Part shown: positions 6,719-14,522 of the stretch, in pieces
Position numbering within the stretch: the first letter of the stretch is position 1
Layout of the letters: each line of letters opens with the position of its first letter
Assembly: GCA_046262015.1 (NCBI GenBank)
Contig: JBHENN010000087.1
Location: forward strand, 1-26,041
Length of the DNA stretch: 26,041 nucleotides
DNA from: JBHENN01 sp046262015
GTDB lineage: Bacteria > Actinomycetota > CADDZG01 > WHSQ01
Direction: 5' to 3'
Made by a program: the position numbers and the translations under genes
The notes under the pieces: generated by a model
Databases searched by the model: none
What the model saw: only the letters and a program-made list of their open reading frames with translations
What the model was told of the DNA's origin: nothing

Positions 6719-7990
6719 TCAGCGGAACAGGGCGAGCAGCTGCTGGCTGCTGGCGACCGACGCGCCGAGACGGGCACACCGCCCCCGGAGCTCGCCGTCG
6801 TTGGTCACTACGACGATCGGGTCCGGGGGGAGCGTCTCGAGCAGCGCGACGATGTGGTCGTCGGCGATCTCGTCGGGCCGCGAATAGTGCACGTCCACGG
6901 GCCCCCGCCCTCGGCGCATGACCCCCGCGGGCACCTCGGAGCCGTCGAATACGATCGTCGCCGGCGCGCCGGTCCGGCGCGCCACCCCGGCGACACCGTC
7001 CACGACGCGGCGGCGTTGGTCGGCGAGGTCGAGGTCCCCGTAGCCTCCCTCGGCCTTGGCCACGTTGTAGCCGTCGACCACCAGCGCCACGCGCGGTGCC
7101 GCCAGCCATGCTTCGAGCGTCTCGGGCTCGTCCTCCAGGCGGCCCTTGGGGACCTTCAAGCCGCGTCGCGCGCGTGCCCCGGCTCGCTCAGGACGTTTCG
7201 GCTCCTCCGGTGACCGCTCGGATCCGTCCGCGGGGACGCGTCCCTCGAGCGCCGTGACCGCTCGCTCCAGCTCGCGGATGTGGCGCCGGGCGGCGCGCGC
7301 CTCGGCGGCGGCCCGAGCCCCTGCCTCCTCGAGCGTCCCCACCCGGCGGCGTGTCTTCCGGCGCTCTCGTTCGAGATCGGCAGCGGCCCTGGCGGCGTCC
7401 GCGCGGGCGGTGACGAGCTCGCCGCGCAGCCGCTCGACCTCCGCGCGCGCGTCGTCGAGCGTCGCAGCCAGCTCCTCGGACCGGGCCCGAGCCGACGCGA
7501 CCGCCGCGGCGGCCTCCTCCCGGGCGCGCCGGGCCTTCTCGTCGGCCGTCCGGGCACGCTCCTGGGCGCGCCGGGCCTTCTCCTCGGCGACCCGAGCACG
7601 CTCCTGGGCACGCCCGACGGCGGCGTCGTCGCGCGCCGCTCCCTCCGGGTCGTCGGGCGGGGGGATGCGCTTGTCCGCCCCCGCGGCCAGACGCCCGAAC
7701 CATCCGTCACCCCGCTCGACCGCGTCCCTCAAGCAGCGGGCGTCGTCTTTGGAGAGCCCTCCGGGCGCGTCGTCGAGCCACTCGCGGATGCGCCCTCGCA
7801 TCCCCTCGTCCTCGAGCGCCCCCAGCAACTCGGCGCTGTGCTGGCCGAGGCCCTTCGGCCGGAACCCCCGGAAGCGGCGCAGCTTGGGCGGAAGCTCCGT
7901 GGCCGGCGTGGCGCGCAGGTACGCGCCTATGCCCCGGACCAGCGCCGCGGTTGTCCCGGGCGGAAGATGGTCGAGACGCTCGGCTCCCAT
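6719..7990 (-). CDS. NYN/PIN-domain RNase-like protein with long coiled coil (YacP-related)
   Basis: A 423-residue protein. Residues 1-105 are a helical N-terminal domain. Residues about 118-250 are an Arg/Glu/Ala-rich coiled coil with 14-residue repeats. Residues 300-423 form a NYN (PIN-like) nuclease domain. Acidic residues expected at the active site are seen: D306 in VVDGYNV, D377/D378 in IADDHIV, and D398 in VTNDGEL. The YacP/Rae1 group cleaves RNA, in Bacillus on ribosomes. Actinobacterial members often carry an extra N-terminal coiled coil like this one, so RNA processing is likely but the target is unknown. The ATG is preceded by a GGAGGT Shine-Dalgarno 3 bases upstream. The racemase-like gene ends 26 bases upstream. 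Confidence 0.85.
   Translation of the reverse strand: MGAERLDHLPPGTTAALVRGIGAYLRATPATELPPKLRRFRGFRPKGLGQHSAELLGALEDEGMRGRIREWLDDAPGGLSKDDARCLRDAVERGDGWFGRLAAGADKRIPPPDDPEGAARDDAAVGRAQERARVAEEKARRAQERARTADEKARRAREEAAAAVASARARSEELAATLDDARAEVERLRGELVTARADAARAAADLERERRKTRRRVGTLEEAGARAAAEARAARRHIRELERAVTALEGRVPADGSERSPEEPKRPERAGARARRGLKVPKGRLEDEPETLEAWLAAPRVALVVDGYNVAKAEGGYGDLDLADQRRRVVDGVAGVARRTGAPATIVFDGSEVPAGVMRRGRGPVDVHYSRPDEIADDHIVALLETLPPDPIVVVTNDGELRGRCARLGASVASSQQLLALFR
7522..7614 (-). repeat. 42-base tandem repeat in the coiled-coil coding region
   Basis: Two copies (7522-7563, 7564-7605) and a short third start (7606-7614). They encode the 14-residue units RAQERARxAxEKAR, which is two heptads each. 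Reading frame is kept. Confidence 0.8.
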
Positions 7991-8016
7991 GAGACCTCCA
8001 GGCGGGGGGGGCCCGC

Positions 8017-9198
8017 TCAGACGGCTCCGGCCGCGCGCAGCTCGGCGAGCGACGCTCCGTCCACCCCGATCTCGCGCAGCACCTCATCGGTGTGCTCCCC
8101 CATCTCCGGAGGCGGGCGACGGACGATCTGGCCCGGGTGGCGGCGCAGCTTGATCGGGGTGCCGAGATGGCGCCACGGACCCACCCCCGGGACCTGTTCG
8201 TCGACCACCATCGCGCGCGACCGGACCTGATCGTCGGCGAACACCTCCGCCATGTCGTTGACGGGGCCCACGCACACATCGAGGCCATCGAGCTGCTGCA
8301 TCCACTCAGATCGGGTGCGGGTCGCGAACCGCTCCTCGAGCTCGGCCACGACTTCGGCTCCGCGCTCGCCGGTGGCGTAGGCATCACCGGCCAGGTCGCT
8401 CCGGTCCAGCGCGTCGCACAGACGCTCCCAGAACCGGGGCTCGAGCGCTCCTACCGTGAGCCACCCGTCCGCGGCGGGATATAGCCGGTAGCAGGGGTAA
8501 AGGCCCGACAGCGGCATCTCGCCGCGCCGCGGGGCCTCGCCGGTCGCGACGAACGCGGCGGCGTGGATCGTCAGCCACGAGACGAGGCCGTCGAGCATCG
8601 AGACATCGCAGAAATCGCCCTCGCCGGTGGCATCCCGCTTATGGAGCGCGGCCAGGATCGCGATCACGGCGGCCATCCCCCCGCCTGCGAGGTCGCCGAT
8701 CTGGACCCCCGGGATGACGGGAGGACCGCCGCGCTCGCCGGTGATCCCCAGCACGCCGGCGTGGCCGATGTAGTTGAGGTCGTGGCCCGCGACGCCCGCG
8801 CGCGGGCCGTCCTGACCGTAGCCGGTGATCGCGCAATAGATCAGCGCCGGCTTGCGCTTCCGGAGCGCCTCCCATCCCACCCCCAGCCGGTCCATGACCC
8901 CGGGGCGGAACGACTCGATCACGACGTCGGACCGGGCGACGAGATCGAGGAACACCCGGCGCGCCGGATCGCTGCGGAGGTTCAGCGTGATCGAGCGCTT
9001 GTTGCGATTCAGAGCGAGGTGCGCCGCCGAGCTCTGACCGGCGCGAGGAGGGCTCCAGCGGACGTAGTCGCCCTTGCCGGGCTCTTCCACCTTGATCACG
9101 TCGGCGCCGAGATCGGCCAACAGGAGGGTCGCGTAGCCACCCGGAAGCAGACGTGTGAGGTCCAGGATCCGCACCCCGTCGAGAGGCGGTCGGCTCAA
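8017..9198 (-). CDS. CaiB/BaiF CoA-transferase family, alpha-methylacyl-CoA racemase-like
   Basis: A 393-residue family III CoA-transferase-fold enzyme. It opens with the usual LDGVRILDLTRLLPGGYAT and has ADLGADVIKVEEP (28-40) for CoA binding and LNRNKRSITLNL. GHDLNYIG (138-145) and IGDLAGGG (168-175) align with the catalytic His and Asp motifs of alpha-methylacyl-CoA racemases. That points to epimerising 2-methylacyl-CoA rather than moving CoA. The TTG at 9198 is chosen because it forms a TTGA overlap with the previous stop and the conserved domain starts right after it. The open frame upstream is a shadow of the zinc-ribbon gene. With the acyl-CoA ligase at 1146-3038, branched lipid breakdown is a possible theme, but the genes are 5 kb apart. 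Confidence 0.9.
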   Translation of the reverse strand: MSRPPLDGVRILDLTRLLPGGYATLLLADLGADVIKVEEPGKGDYVRWSPPRAGQSSAAHLALNRNKRSITLNLRSDPARRVFLDLVARSDVVIESFRPGVMDRLGVGWEALRKRKPALIYCAITGYGQDGPRAGVAGHDLNYIGHAGVLGITGERGGPPVIPGVQIGDLAGGGMAAVIAILAALHKRDATGEGDFCDVSMLDGLVSWLTIHAAAFVATGEAPRRGEMPLSGLYPCYRLYPAADGWLTVGALEPRFWERLCDALDRSDLAGDAYATGERGAEVVAELEERFATRTRSEWMQQLDGLDVCVGPVNDMAEVFADDQVRSRAMVVDEQVPGVGPWRHLGTPIKLRRHPGQIVRRPPPEMGEHTDEVLREIGVDGASLAELRAAGAV

Positions 9199-9431
9199 GC
9201 GGGCTCTCTCTGCGAGGGCTCCTCGGGGTGCAGCGCCGGCTCCACGACCACGTCGTCGGTCGAGCGGCACCAGCGGCATACGACCCGGTCGACCACCCGG
9301 TCGAGCACCTCTTCCTCTTCGATCTCGCCGTCCCCGGCGAGCGTGAGGTGGAGGAACGAGCGCACCCGTTTCGTCTCGAAGACGTCGAACCGGGTCTTGT
9401 TCCCGCACGCGTTGCACCGGTATGGGCTCAC
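9195..9431 (-). CDS. Small zinc-ribbon protein
   Basis: A 78-residue protein with two CxxC knuckles, CNAC (6-9) and CRWC (52-55), around a beta-rich region (FDVFETKRVRSFLHLTLAG). This is a zinc-ribbon arrangement. An acidic stretch EIEEEEVLD lies between. The GTG start at 9431 sits 6 bases after a TAGAGT hexamer, so the message may begin at the start codon. Its stop overlaps the TTG of the racemase-like gene, implying translational coupling. No function can be assigned; nucleic-acid or protein contact is typical for the fold. Confidence 0.82.
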   Translation of the reverse strand: MSPYRCNACGNKTRFDVFETKRVRSFLHLTLAGDGEIEEEEVLDRVVDRVVCRWCRSTDDVVVEPALHPEEPSQREPA

Positions 9432-9437
9432 CGGGTA

Positions 9438-9443
9438 ACTCTA
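9438..9443 (-). promoter_or_regulatory. -10 element for a probably leaderless message
   Basis: TAGAGT on the minus strand ends 6 bases before the GTG of the zinc-ribbon gene, which would place the transcript start on or next to the G of GTG. No convincing -35 is seen. Confidence 0.4.
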
Positions 9444-9514
9444 TTCGGGGGCCCGGTGGACCCCCCGGCGCGCCGCGAGGCGGCCCCTGCCGAGACTGGG
9501 CCTTGCACGAAGGT

Positions 9515-9528
9515 CGAACGTCTGTTCG
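9515..9528 (+). promoter_or_regulatory. SOS (LexA) box
   Basis: CGAACGTCTGTTCG has perfect CGAAC/GTTCG half-sites with a 4-base spacer. It agrees with the Gram-positive/mycobacterial LexA consensus CGAACRNRYGTTYG at 13 of 14 positions. It ends one base before a TATAGT -10 hexamer, so bound LexA would block the promoter of the exonuclease/UvrC-like gene. Confidence 0.8.
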
Positions 9529-9529
9529 C

Positions 9530-9535
9530 TATAGT
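9530..9535 (+). promoter_or_regulatory. -10 element of the exonuclease/UvrC-like gene
   Basis: TATAGT lies 10 bases before the ATG at 9546. The expected transcript start (about 9542-9543) leaves only a few bases of leader and no room for a Shine-Dalgarno. The -35 region is occupied by the SOS box. Confidence 0.65.
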
Positions 9536-9545
9536 GCCACGCGCA

Positions 9546-11111
9546 ATGGTCGCCACCCAGCGCTCCTTCGACGAGCTGGGTACGCCCCTGTCCGAGGTCA
9601 CCTTCTGCGTCATCGACCTCGAGACAACCGGGGGCTCGCCGCAGGGCTCCGCCATCACCGAGATCGGGGCCTTGAAGGTCCTCCGGGGCGAGGTCGTCGG
9701 GACCTTCCACACCCTCGTCGACCCCCGTACCCGGGTCCCGCCGGCGATCCGGTTGCTCACAGGCATCGACGACGCGCTTCTCGCCGGCGCGCCCCCGATC
9801 GGTGCGGTGCTGCCATCGTTCCTCGAGTTTGTGCGCGACGCGGTGCTGCTGGCGCACAACGCGCGCTTCGACGTCGGGTTCCTCGATGCCGCTCTCGCGC
9901 GCGCCTCGTATCCCCGGCTGGCCAACCGGGTCGTTTGCACCGCCCGCCTGGCGCGCCGGATCCTCGCCGGCGAGGTCCCGAACCACAAGCTGTCGACCCT
10001 GACCGAGCGGTTGCGGTGCGCCCATCGCCCCGAGCACCGTGCCTTCGCAGATGTGCTTGCCACCACCGATCTGTTGCACCACCTGATCGAACGCGTCGCC
10101 GGCTTCGGGGTCACGACGCTCGACGATCTCCTGGCGATGTCGGCAACGCGGGTCGACGGGACCTTCTCGAAGATTACGCTGGCGCGCGACCTCCCGCGCG
10201 CTCCCGGGGTCTACCGCTTCGTGTCGGCCGGGGGCACCACCCTCTACATCGGCAAGGCAACCGACCTGCGGGCGCGGGTCCGCTCCTACTTCTACGGAGA
10301 CCCGCGCAGCAAGATCCGCAACCTGCTGCGCGAGACCCAGGCGATCGAGACGGACACCTACGCGACGATGCTCGAAGCGGAGATCGCCGAAGCGCGCGCG
10401 ATCGCCTCCGAAAGACCTCGTTACAACGGGACCGGCAAACGGTCGGGCACCTGGTACCTCAAGCTTGCCGTGCAGCGGGCGGTGCCGCGTCTTCACGCCT
10501 GCCGCGTCCCCAAGGACGATGGAGGGATCTACATAGGGCCGTTCGTCTCAGGCAAGGCGGTGCGGATCTTGATCGATGCGTGTCGCAGCGCCTTGCCGGT
10601 CCACCGGTGCACGGAACCGCGCACCTGTCTGCTCACGCTCGCGCAGTGCATCACCGACCAGCCGGACCGGCTCCTGGACGCGCTGGAGCGCCGCATGGCT
10701 TCGCTTGCCGCGCAGGAGCGTTTCGAAGAGGCGGCCGAGTTGCGCGATGGGGCGGCCGCGCTCGAACGAGCGCTCGTCCGGCGCGCCGAGGTGCACGCGC
10801 TCGTGGCTGCGGGAGATCTCCTGCTCGAGGTGGGTGGACGAGCCCTGCTCGTCCGGGCGGGCCGACTCGCGGGGGCGCGCCCCACCGGCGGTGATACGCG
10901 GCGCGTCGTTACCGAGATGCGCGCCGAGGCGGCCGAGAGCCCGTCGGCGTCGTTCCTGACTCCCGACGTCCAGCGCGAGACCGCGGTGATCTGCTCGTGG
11001 CTCCGACGGGGCCGCGAGGACGCCCGTCTCGTGTGGACCGAACGGCCGTGGGCGCTGCCCGTCGCGGCGCGCCCGTCTCTCCGGTTCGCTCCCGCGGCCG
11101 CGACCCGGTAG
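9546..11111 (+). CDS. DEDD exonuclease fused to UvrC-like GIY-YIG nuclease
   Basis: A 521-residue two-part repair protein. Residues 18-182 are a DnaQ-type 3'-5' exonuclease with DLETTG (D24, E26), NARFDVGFLD (D109) and the HRAFAD motif (H164, D169). Residues about 217-300 are a GIY-YIG endonuclease domain of the UvrC/Cho type (GVYRF, YIGKATDLRARV). RCTEPRTCLLTLAQC (355-369) resembles the UvrC cysteine region. A UVR-like helix, RRMASLAAQERFEEAAELRD, follows at 382-401. The RNase H-like second nuclease and the HhH domains of UvrC are absent. The architecture matches actinobacterial Cho-like proteins such as Rv2191. A role in excising damaged DNA is expected from the domains and supported by the SOS box. 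The ATG at 9546 is chosen over upstream starts because the promoter lies before it. Confidence 0.92.
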   Translation: MVATQRSFDELGTPLSEVTFCVIDLETTGGSPQGSAITEIGALKVLRGEVVGTFHTLVDPRTRVPPAIRLLTGIDDALLAGAPPIGAVLPSFLEFVRDAVLLAHNARFDVGFLDAALARASYPRLANRVVCTARLARRILAGEVPNHKLSTLTERLRCAHRPEHRAFADVLATTDLLHHLIERVAGFGVTTLDDLLAMSATRVDGTFSKITLARDLPRAPGVYRFVSAGGTTLYIGKATDLRARVRSYFYGDPRSKIRNLLRETQAIETDTYATMLEAEIAEARAIASERPRYNGTGKRSGTWYLKLAVQRAVPRLHACRVPKDDGGIYIGPFVSGKAVRILIDACRSALPVHRCTEPRTCLLTLAQCITDQPDRLLDALERRMASLAAQERFEEAAELRDGAAALERALVRRAEVHALVAAGDLLLEVGGRALLVRAGRLAGARPTGGDTRRVVTEMRAEAAESPSASFLTPDVQRETAVICSWLRRGREDARLVWTERPWALPVAARPSLRFAPAAATR

Positions 11112-11140
11112 CCCGTCGCTCGGCCGTACGGCGCGCGGCT

Positions 11141-12163
11141 CTACCCCCCGGCCGTCGACACCCGTACCAGGTCGTCTAGAGCCCGCGCCGCGGCCCCGTC
11201 GTCGATCGCGGCGGCGGCGCGCCCGACCCCGTCCGCCATACCGGCGGCGCGACCGGCGGCCACGAGGCCTGCCGCCGCGTTCAGCACGACGATGTCGCGG
11301 CGCGCCCCCGTCTCGCCGCCGAGGACCGCGCGGATGTGTCCCGCGTTCTCCTGTGCGGTCCCCCCGGCGACGGCTTCGAGCGGCGCATGCGCGAACCCCA
11401 GCTCGGCAGGGTCCATCACCCAGCGCGCGATGCGGCCGTCGTCCAGCTCCACGACGCGTGCGGGTCCCGACACGGTGAGCTCGTCGATCCCCGCGTGCCC
11501 GTGGAAGGCGAGCACCCTGCGGCTGCCGAGCCGGTGCAGCACCTCGACCATCCGGTCGAGCATCGCCTCATCCGAAACGCCGATCGCCTGACGGGCGGCG
11601 CCGGCGGGGTTCGTCAGGGGTCCGAGGAAGTTGAACACCGTAGCCACGCCCAGCTCGCGACGTGGCGCGCCCGCGTGCCGCATCGAGGGATGGAAGATCG
11701 GAGCGAAGCAGAAGCCGATCCCGGCCTCTTCGATACACGCCGCGACGCTCTCGGCCGGGAGATCGATCCGCACCCCGAGCGCCTCGAGCACGTCGGCCGA
11801 CCCGCACCGCGATGACGCCGCTCGGTTCCCGTGCTTGGCGACCCTCACGCCGGCGCCGGCGCACACGAGGGCAGCCGCCGTCGACACGTTGAAGGTCCCG
11901 GCACGATCTCCACCGGTCCCACACGTATCGAGAAGCTCGCCCCTCACCCGCACCTTGGCCGCGTAGTGACGCATCGTCTTCACCAACCCGACCATCTCGT
12001 CGGTGGACTCGCCCTTGGCGCGCAGGGCGATGACGAAACCGGCTATCTGCGCGGGGGTTGCGGCGCCTTCCATGATCTCGACCATGGCCGCCGCAGCCTC
12101 GTCCTCTTCGAGCGAACCCCCCTTCAGCAACGTGGAGATCGCGTGCGACCAATTGAAGGTCAC
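11141..12163 (-). CDS. trpD: Anthranilate phosphoribosyltransferase
   Basis: A 340-residue enzyme of tryptophan synthesis that joins anthranilate and PRPP to give phosphoribosyl-anthranilate. Signature motifs are DTCGTGGD (79-86) for PRPP/Mg binding, FNVST (91-95), and KHGNRAASSRCGSADVLEALG (110-130). NFLGPLTNP also matches the family. Length is normal. The GTG at 12163 is used because family members begin about there (TFNWSHAISTLL) and it overlaps the preceding stop as GTGA. No other trp gene is in the window; the upstream partner is an M20 peptidase. It converges with the exonuclease gene across 29 bases. Confidence 0.95.
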   Translation of the reverse strand: MTFNWSHAISTLLKGGSLEEDEAAAAMVEIMEGAATPAQIAGFVIALRAKGESTDEMVGLVKTMRHYAAKVRVRGELLDTCGTGGDRAGTFNVSTAAALVCAGAGVRVAKHGNRAASSRCGSADVLEALGVRIDLPAESVAACIEEAGIGFCFAPIFHPSMRHAGAPRRELGVATVFNFLGPLTNPAGAARQAIGVSDEAMLDRMVEVLHRLGSRRVLAFHGHAGIDELTVSGPARVVELDDGRIARWVMDPAELGFAHAPLEAVAGGTAQENAGHIRAVLGGETGARRDIVVLNAAAGLVAAGRAAGMADGVGRAAAAIDDGAAARALDDLVRVSTAGG

Positions 12164-13368
12164 GACGAGGAGGTGGGCGCGAGCAATCGAGCGAACGCGT
12201 ACCCGTACGCGAGCGCGCCGCGTTCCAGCTCGGCCAGGTCGATGTGCTCGCGCACGCTGTGGGCTAGCCGGATGTCGCCGGGACCGCACACGACCACCGC
12301 GGCCCCCGCATCGGCGAGGAAGCGTGCGTCGGACGCGCCGCGGAACCCCGCCAGCTCGGCCGGCGCCCCGGTCGCGTCTTCGATGGCCGCGGCAACCGCG
12401 CTCACGACCGGCGACCCCTCGTCGACCTCGAAGGGTCCCGCGAAGAACGCCAGCTCGACGTCTGCGTCGATGTCGGGAAAACGCGTCCGGGCGAGGTCGA
12501 TCGCGGCCTCGATCGACGCCTGAACGGATGCCTTCGTCTCGGGTGGGACCGTACGGCGATCAACCTCGGCCACGCACGCGTCGGGGACCATGTTGACCTT
12601 CTGACCGCCGCGGATCGTCCCGACGTTGATGCTCGGCGCGCCGAGGACGGGATGGGTCACGTCCGGCAGGGTCTCTTCCAGCCGCAGCACGATCTCGCTC
12701 ATATGACGGATCGCGCTCACTCCCCGCTCCGGCGCAGAGCCGTGCGTGGCCCGGCCACGCGTCGCGATGCGGAACCAGCACGCGCCGCGCTGGGCGCGCA
12801 CGAGCCGGAGCGAGGTGGGCTCCCCCACCACCGCGACGTCCGGATGCACGATCCCGCGTTCGACGAGGTAGCCGGCGCCCTTGAAACCCATCGTCTCCTC
12901 GTCAGCGACGAGCTCGAGCTCGAAGGTGCCGGCCGGCTCGAAGCCTGCCGACCGCAGCATCGCGACGGCTTCCAGCGCCGCGGCGACCGGGCCCTTGGCG
13001 TCGCACGCGCCGCGACCGTGGAGCACGCCGTCCTCGATCGCGCCGGAGAACGGATCGCGGTCCCATGCCGCGGGGTCCCCCACGGGAACCACATCGATGT
13101 GCGAGCAGTAAGCCAATGTCGGGCCCGGCGCACCGGTCCAGCGGGCGACGACACTGGGACGGCCGGGCTCGGCCTCGTGAAGAGCGACGTCGAGCCCCAG
13201 ATCCCGGCAGTAGCCGGCCACCAGATCGGCGACCGCAGCCTCGTTCCCCGGCGGGTTCTCCGATGGGGTCCGAACCAGCGTCTGGAGGCGGTCGACGAGG
13301 CGCGCTCGATCGAGATGGCCCGAGAGGTTCCCTGCCGCGGTCTCCGCGCTCTGCGACACTGTCCTCAT
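12160..13368 (-). CDS. M20-family metallopeptidase/deacylase (ArgE/DapE-like)
   Basis: A 402-residue amidohydrolase that should remove an acyl group from an amino acid or split a dipeptide with two zinc ions. Metal ligands are visible: H90 in SHIDVVP, D123 in GACDAKG, E158 next to catalytic E157 in ADEET, E183 in GEPT, and H370 in LAHSVREH. The dimerisation domain contains THGSAPERGVSAI and SINVGTIRGGQKVNMVPD. It resembles acetylornithine deacetylase and succinyl-DAP desuccinylase equally, so no gene name is given. The ATG at 13368 overlaps the start codon of the divergent small membrane gene (13367), so a start slightly downstream, such as GTG 13359, is also possible. It is translationally coupled to trpD. 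Confidence 0.9.
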   Translation of the reverse strand: MRTVSQSAETAAGNLSGHLDRARLVDRLQTLVRTPSENPPGNEAAVADLVAGYCRDLGLDVALHEAEPGRPSVVARWTGAPGPTLAYCSHIDVVPVGDPAAWDRDPFSGAIEDGVLHGRGACDAKGPVAAALEAVAMLRSAGFEPAGTFELELVADEETMGFKGAGYLVERGIVHPDVAVVGEPTSLRLVRAQRGACWFRIATRGRATHGSAPERGVSAIRHMSEIVLRLEETLPDVTHPVLGAPSINVGTIRGGQKVNMVPDACVAEVDRRTVPPETKASVQASIEAAIDLARTRFPDIDADVELAFFAGPFEVDEGSPVVSAVAAAIEDATGAPAELAGFRGASDARFLADAGAAVVVCGPGDIRLAHSVREHIDLAELERGALAYGYAFARLLAPTSSS

Positions 13369-13585
13369 GACCCCCTATCAGCTGTTCCTGCTGGCGGTGC
13401 TGATCCTGTGGCCGCTCGCCATCATGGCGCTGCTGTTCCTGATGAGCCGGCTGGAGGGATACGTGGCACGCGTCGAGGCCCACACGCCCCAGGAAGCCGG
13501 GCTCGAGCCCGTCGCCGGGACCTCACCCGAGCGCGAGGTCCGAATCGTCTTCGGCGACCGCGTCGTGGGCGAGCCCAAGTCCTAG
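13367..13585 (+). CDS. Small single-pass membrane protein
   Basis: A 72-residue protein. Residues 4-27 (YQLFLLAVLILWPLAIMALL) form one transmembrane helix near the N-terminus. A cytoplasmic-looking hydrophilic tail follows with VEAHTPQEAGLEPV and a final VRIVFGDRVVGEPKS. I do not recognise a family. There is no Shine-Dalgarno; a GACACT hexamer about 9 bases upstream would make the message leaderless. The ATG overlaps the divergent M20 start by two bases. It ends just before a hairpin that also serves the convergent ridA gene. Confidence 0.65.
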   Translation: MTPYQLFLLAVLILWPLAIMALLFLMSRLEGYVARVEAHTPQEAGLEPVAGTSPEREVRIVFGDRVVGEPKS

Positions 13586-13593
13586 GCCGCCCG

Positions 13594-13615
13594 GAGGCCG
13601 CGTCCGTGCGGCCTC
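13594..13615. terminator. Hairpin between convergent genes
   Basis: GAGGCCGC (13594-13601) and GCGGCCTC (13608-13615) form a perfect 8-base stem with a 6-base loop, 9 bases after the stop of the small membrane gene. The hairpin overlaps the ridA stop codon (13614-13616). There is no U-tract, so termination efficiency is uncertain. Confidence 0.5.
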
Positions 13616-13994
13616 ATATCCGGGCGACGCACTCGACCTCGACGCGCGCTCCCTTGGGGAGCGCGGCAACCCCCCCCGTGGCGCGCGCCGGCGGCTCGTC
13701 CCCGAACGACTCCGCGTAGGCGTCGTTGAACTCGGCGAAATCCGCCATGTCGGTCAGATAAGCGGTCACCTTCACGACGTGCACCAGGCTGGAGCCGCCG
13801 GCGTCGAGGACCGCGGCGAGGTTGCTCATACAGCGGCGGGTCTCGTCGGCGACCGAGCCCTGCACCAGCTCGCCGGTGCCGGGATCGAGCGCGATCTGAC
13901 CCGAGCAGAACAGGAGGCCTTCGCCGCCGACGGCCTGGGAGTACGGGCCCACGGCGGCGGGCGCGTTGGCGGTAGCGACGACGAGCTTGGGCAC
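13614..13994 (-). CDS. ridA: RidA/YjgF-family reactive intermediate deaminase
   Basis: A 126-residue protein of the RidA family. Members of the RidA subgroup hydrolyse reactive 2-aminoacrylate and related enamines and so protect PLP enzymes. Visible signatures are VGPYSQAV (15-22), LFCSGQIALDPGTG (28-41), VVKVTAYLTDM, and the active-site PARATG with R104. ALPKGARVEVECVA completes the C-terminus. The start is GTG at 13994, preceded by a GAGGAG Shine-Dalgarno. It is the next gene downstream of rnpB on the same strand, separated by a terminator. Bases 13995-14095 otherwise hold only its leader. Confidence 0.92.
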   Translation of the reverse strand: MPKLVVATANAPAAVGPYSQAVGGEGLLFCSGQIALDPGTGELVQGSVADETRRCMSNLAAVLDAGGSSLVHVVKVTAYLTDMADFAEFNDAYAESFGDEPPARATGGVAALPKGARVEVECVARI

Positions 13995-14095
13995 CTAGGT
14001 CTCCTCTCCGTGGGGCGATCCGCCCGCGCTACAGCGTATGCGCCGGACCCCCGAGGCGCATTGAGCGCGGCGGCAGCGAAGGAGCAGCGAAAGGA

Positions 14096-14124
14096 GCCCC
14101 CGCCCGCGCGGAGCGGACGGGGGC
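14096..14124 (-). terminator. Terminator of RNase P RNA
   Basis: A 12-base stem (14096-14107 with 14113-14124) allows one G-U pair and has a 5-base loop. It lies directly after the 3' end of rnpB. The minus strand continues TCCTTTCGC, a weak U-run. This is a GC-rich Rho-independent-like structure typical of high-GC genomes. Confidence 0.6.
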
Positions 14125-14127
14125 CCG

Positions 14128-14494
14128 GCGCGAGCCGGCCTGTAAGCCGGATCCTGTCCCGGACCTCGCGGCCCGGGGGTGGCCATCCATCTGGGACGAG
14201 CGTTGCCGCTCGCCTCGTGCGACCTACCCGGAGGCGCCGGACGGGCCGCCCATGCCTCCTGCTTGGTCTTGCTCCGGACGGGGTTTGCCTAGCCGCACCG
14301 GTCGCCCGGCGCGCTGGTGAGCTCTTACCTCACCGTTTCACCCTTACCCCGGTCTCCCGAGGCGGTCTGCTCTCTGCTGCGCTTTCCACGGGTCGCCCCG
14401 CCTGGGACTTTCCCCAGCGTCCTGCCCTATGGAGTCCGGACTTTCCTCAGCCCGAGAGCGTGCTCCCGGACCGCGGCCACCCGGCCAACTCGCC
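14128..14494 (-). ncRNA. rnpB: RNase P RNA (type A)
   Basis: The catalytic RNA that matures tRNA 5' ends, about 367 bases. The 5' strand GCGAGTTGGCC (14483-14493) pairs along its full length with the 3' strand GGCCGGCTCGC (14130-14140) to form P1. Hallmarks include GAGGAAAGTCCGGACTCC near the 5' end, GGTGAAACGGTGAGGTAAGA, GCTAGGCAAACCCC, and GATGGATGGCCAC near the 3' end. The 3' GGATCCGGCTTACAG completes the pseudoknot region. Exact ends are estimated from P1 and the promoter spacing. Confidence 0.95.
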
Positions 14495-14499
14495 CTCCC

Positions 14500-14505
14500 A
14501 TTATC
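14500..14505 (-). promoter_or_regulatory. -10 element of rnpB
   Basis: GATAAT on the minus strand lies 6-7 bases before the first paired base of P1 (14493), the expected distance to the transcript start. It sits between the ABC permease stop (14523) and rnpB, so the -35 would fall in the permease stop region. Confidence 0.6.
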
Positions 14506-14522
14506 GCGCCCGGAGAGACGTG

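Noticed and set aside
9199..9417. N-terminal extension of the racemase-like enzyme
   Set aside because: It overlaps the zinc-ribbon gene, shows no homology-like pattern, and the TTGA overlap gives a normal N-terminus.
11112..11140. Terminator between the exonuclease gene and trpD
   Set aside because: Only a short GCCGTACGGC palindrome is present, with no usable stem-loop or T-run.
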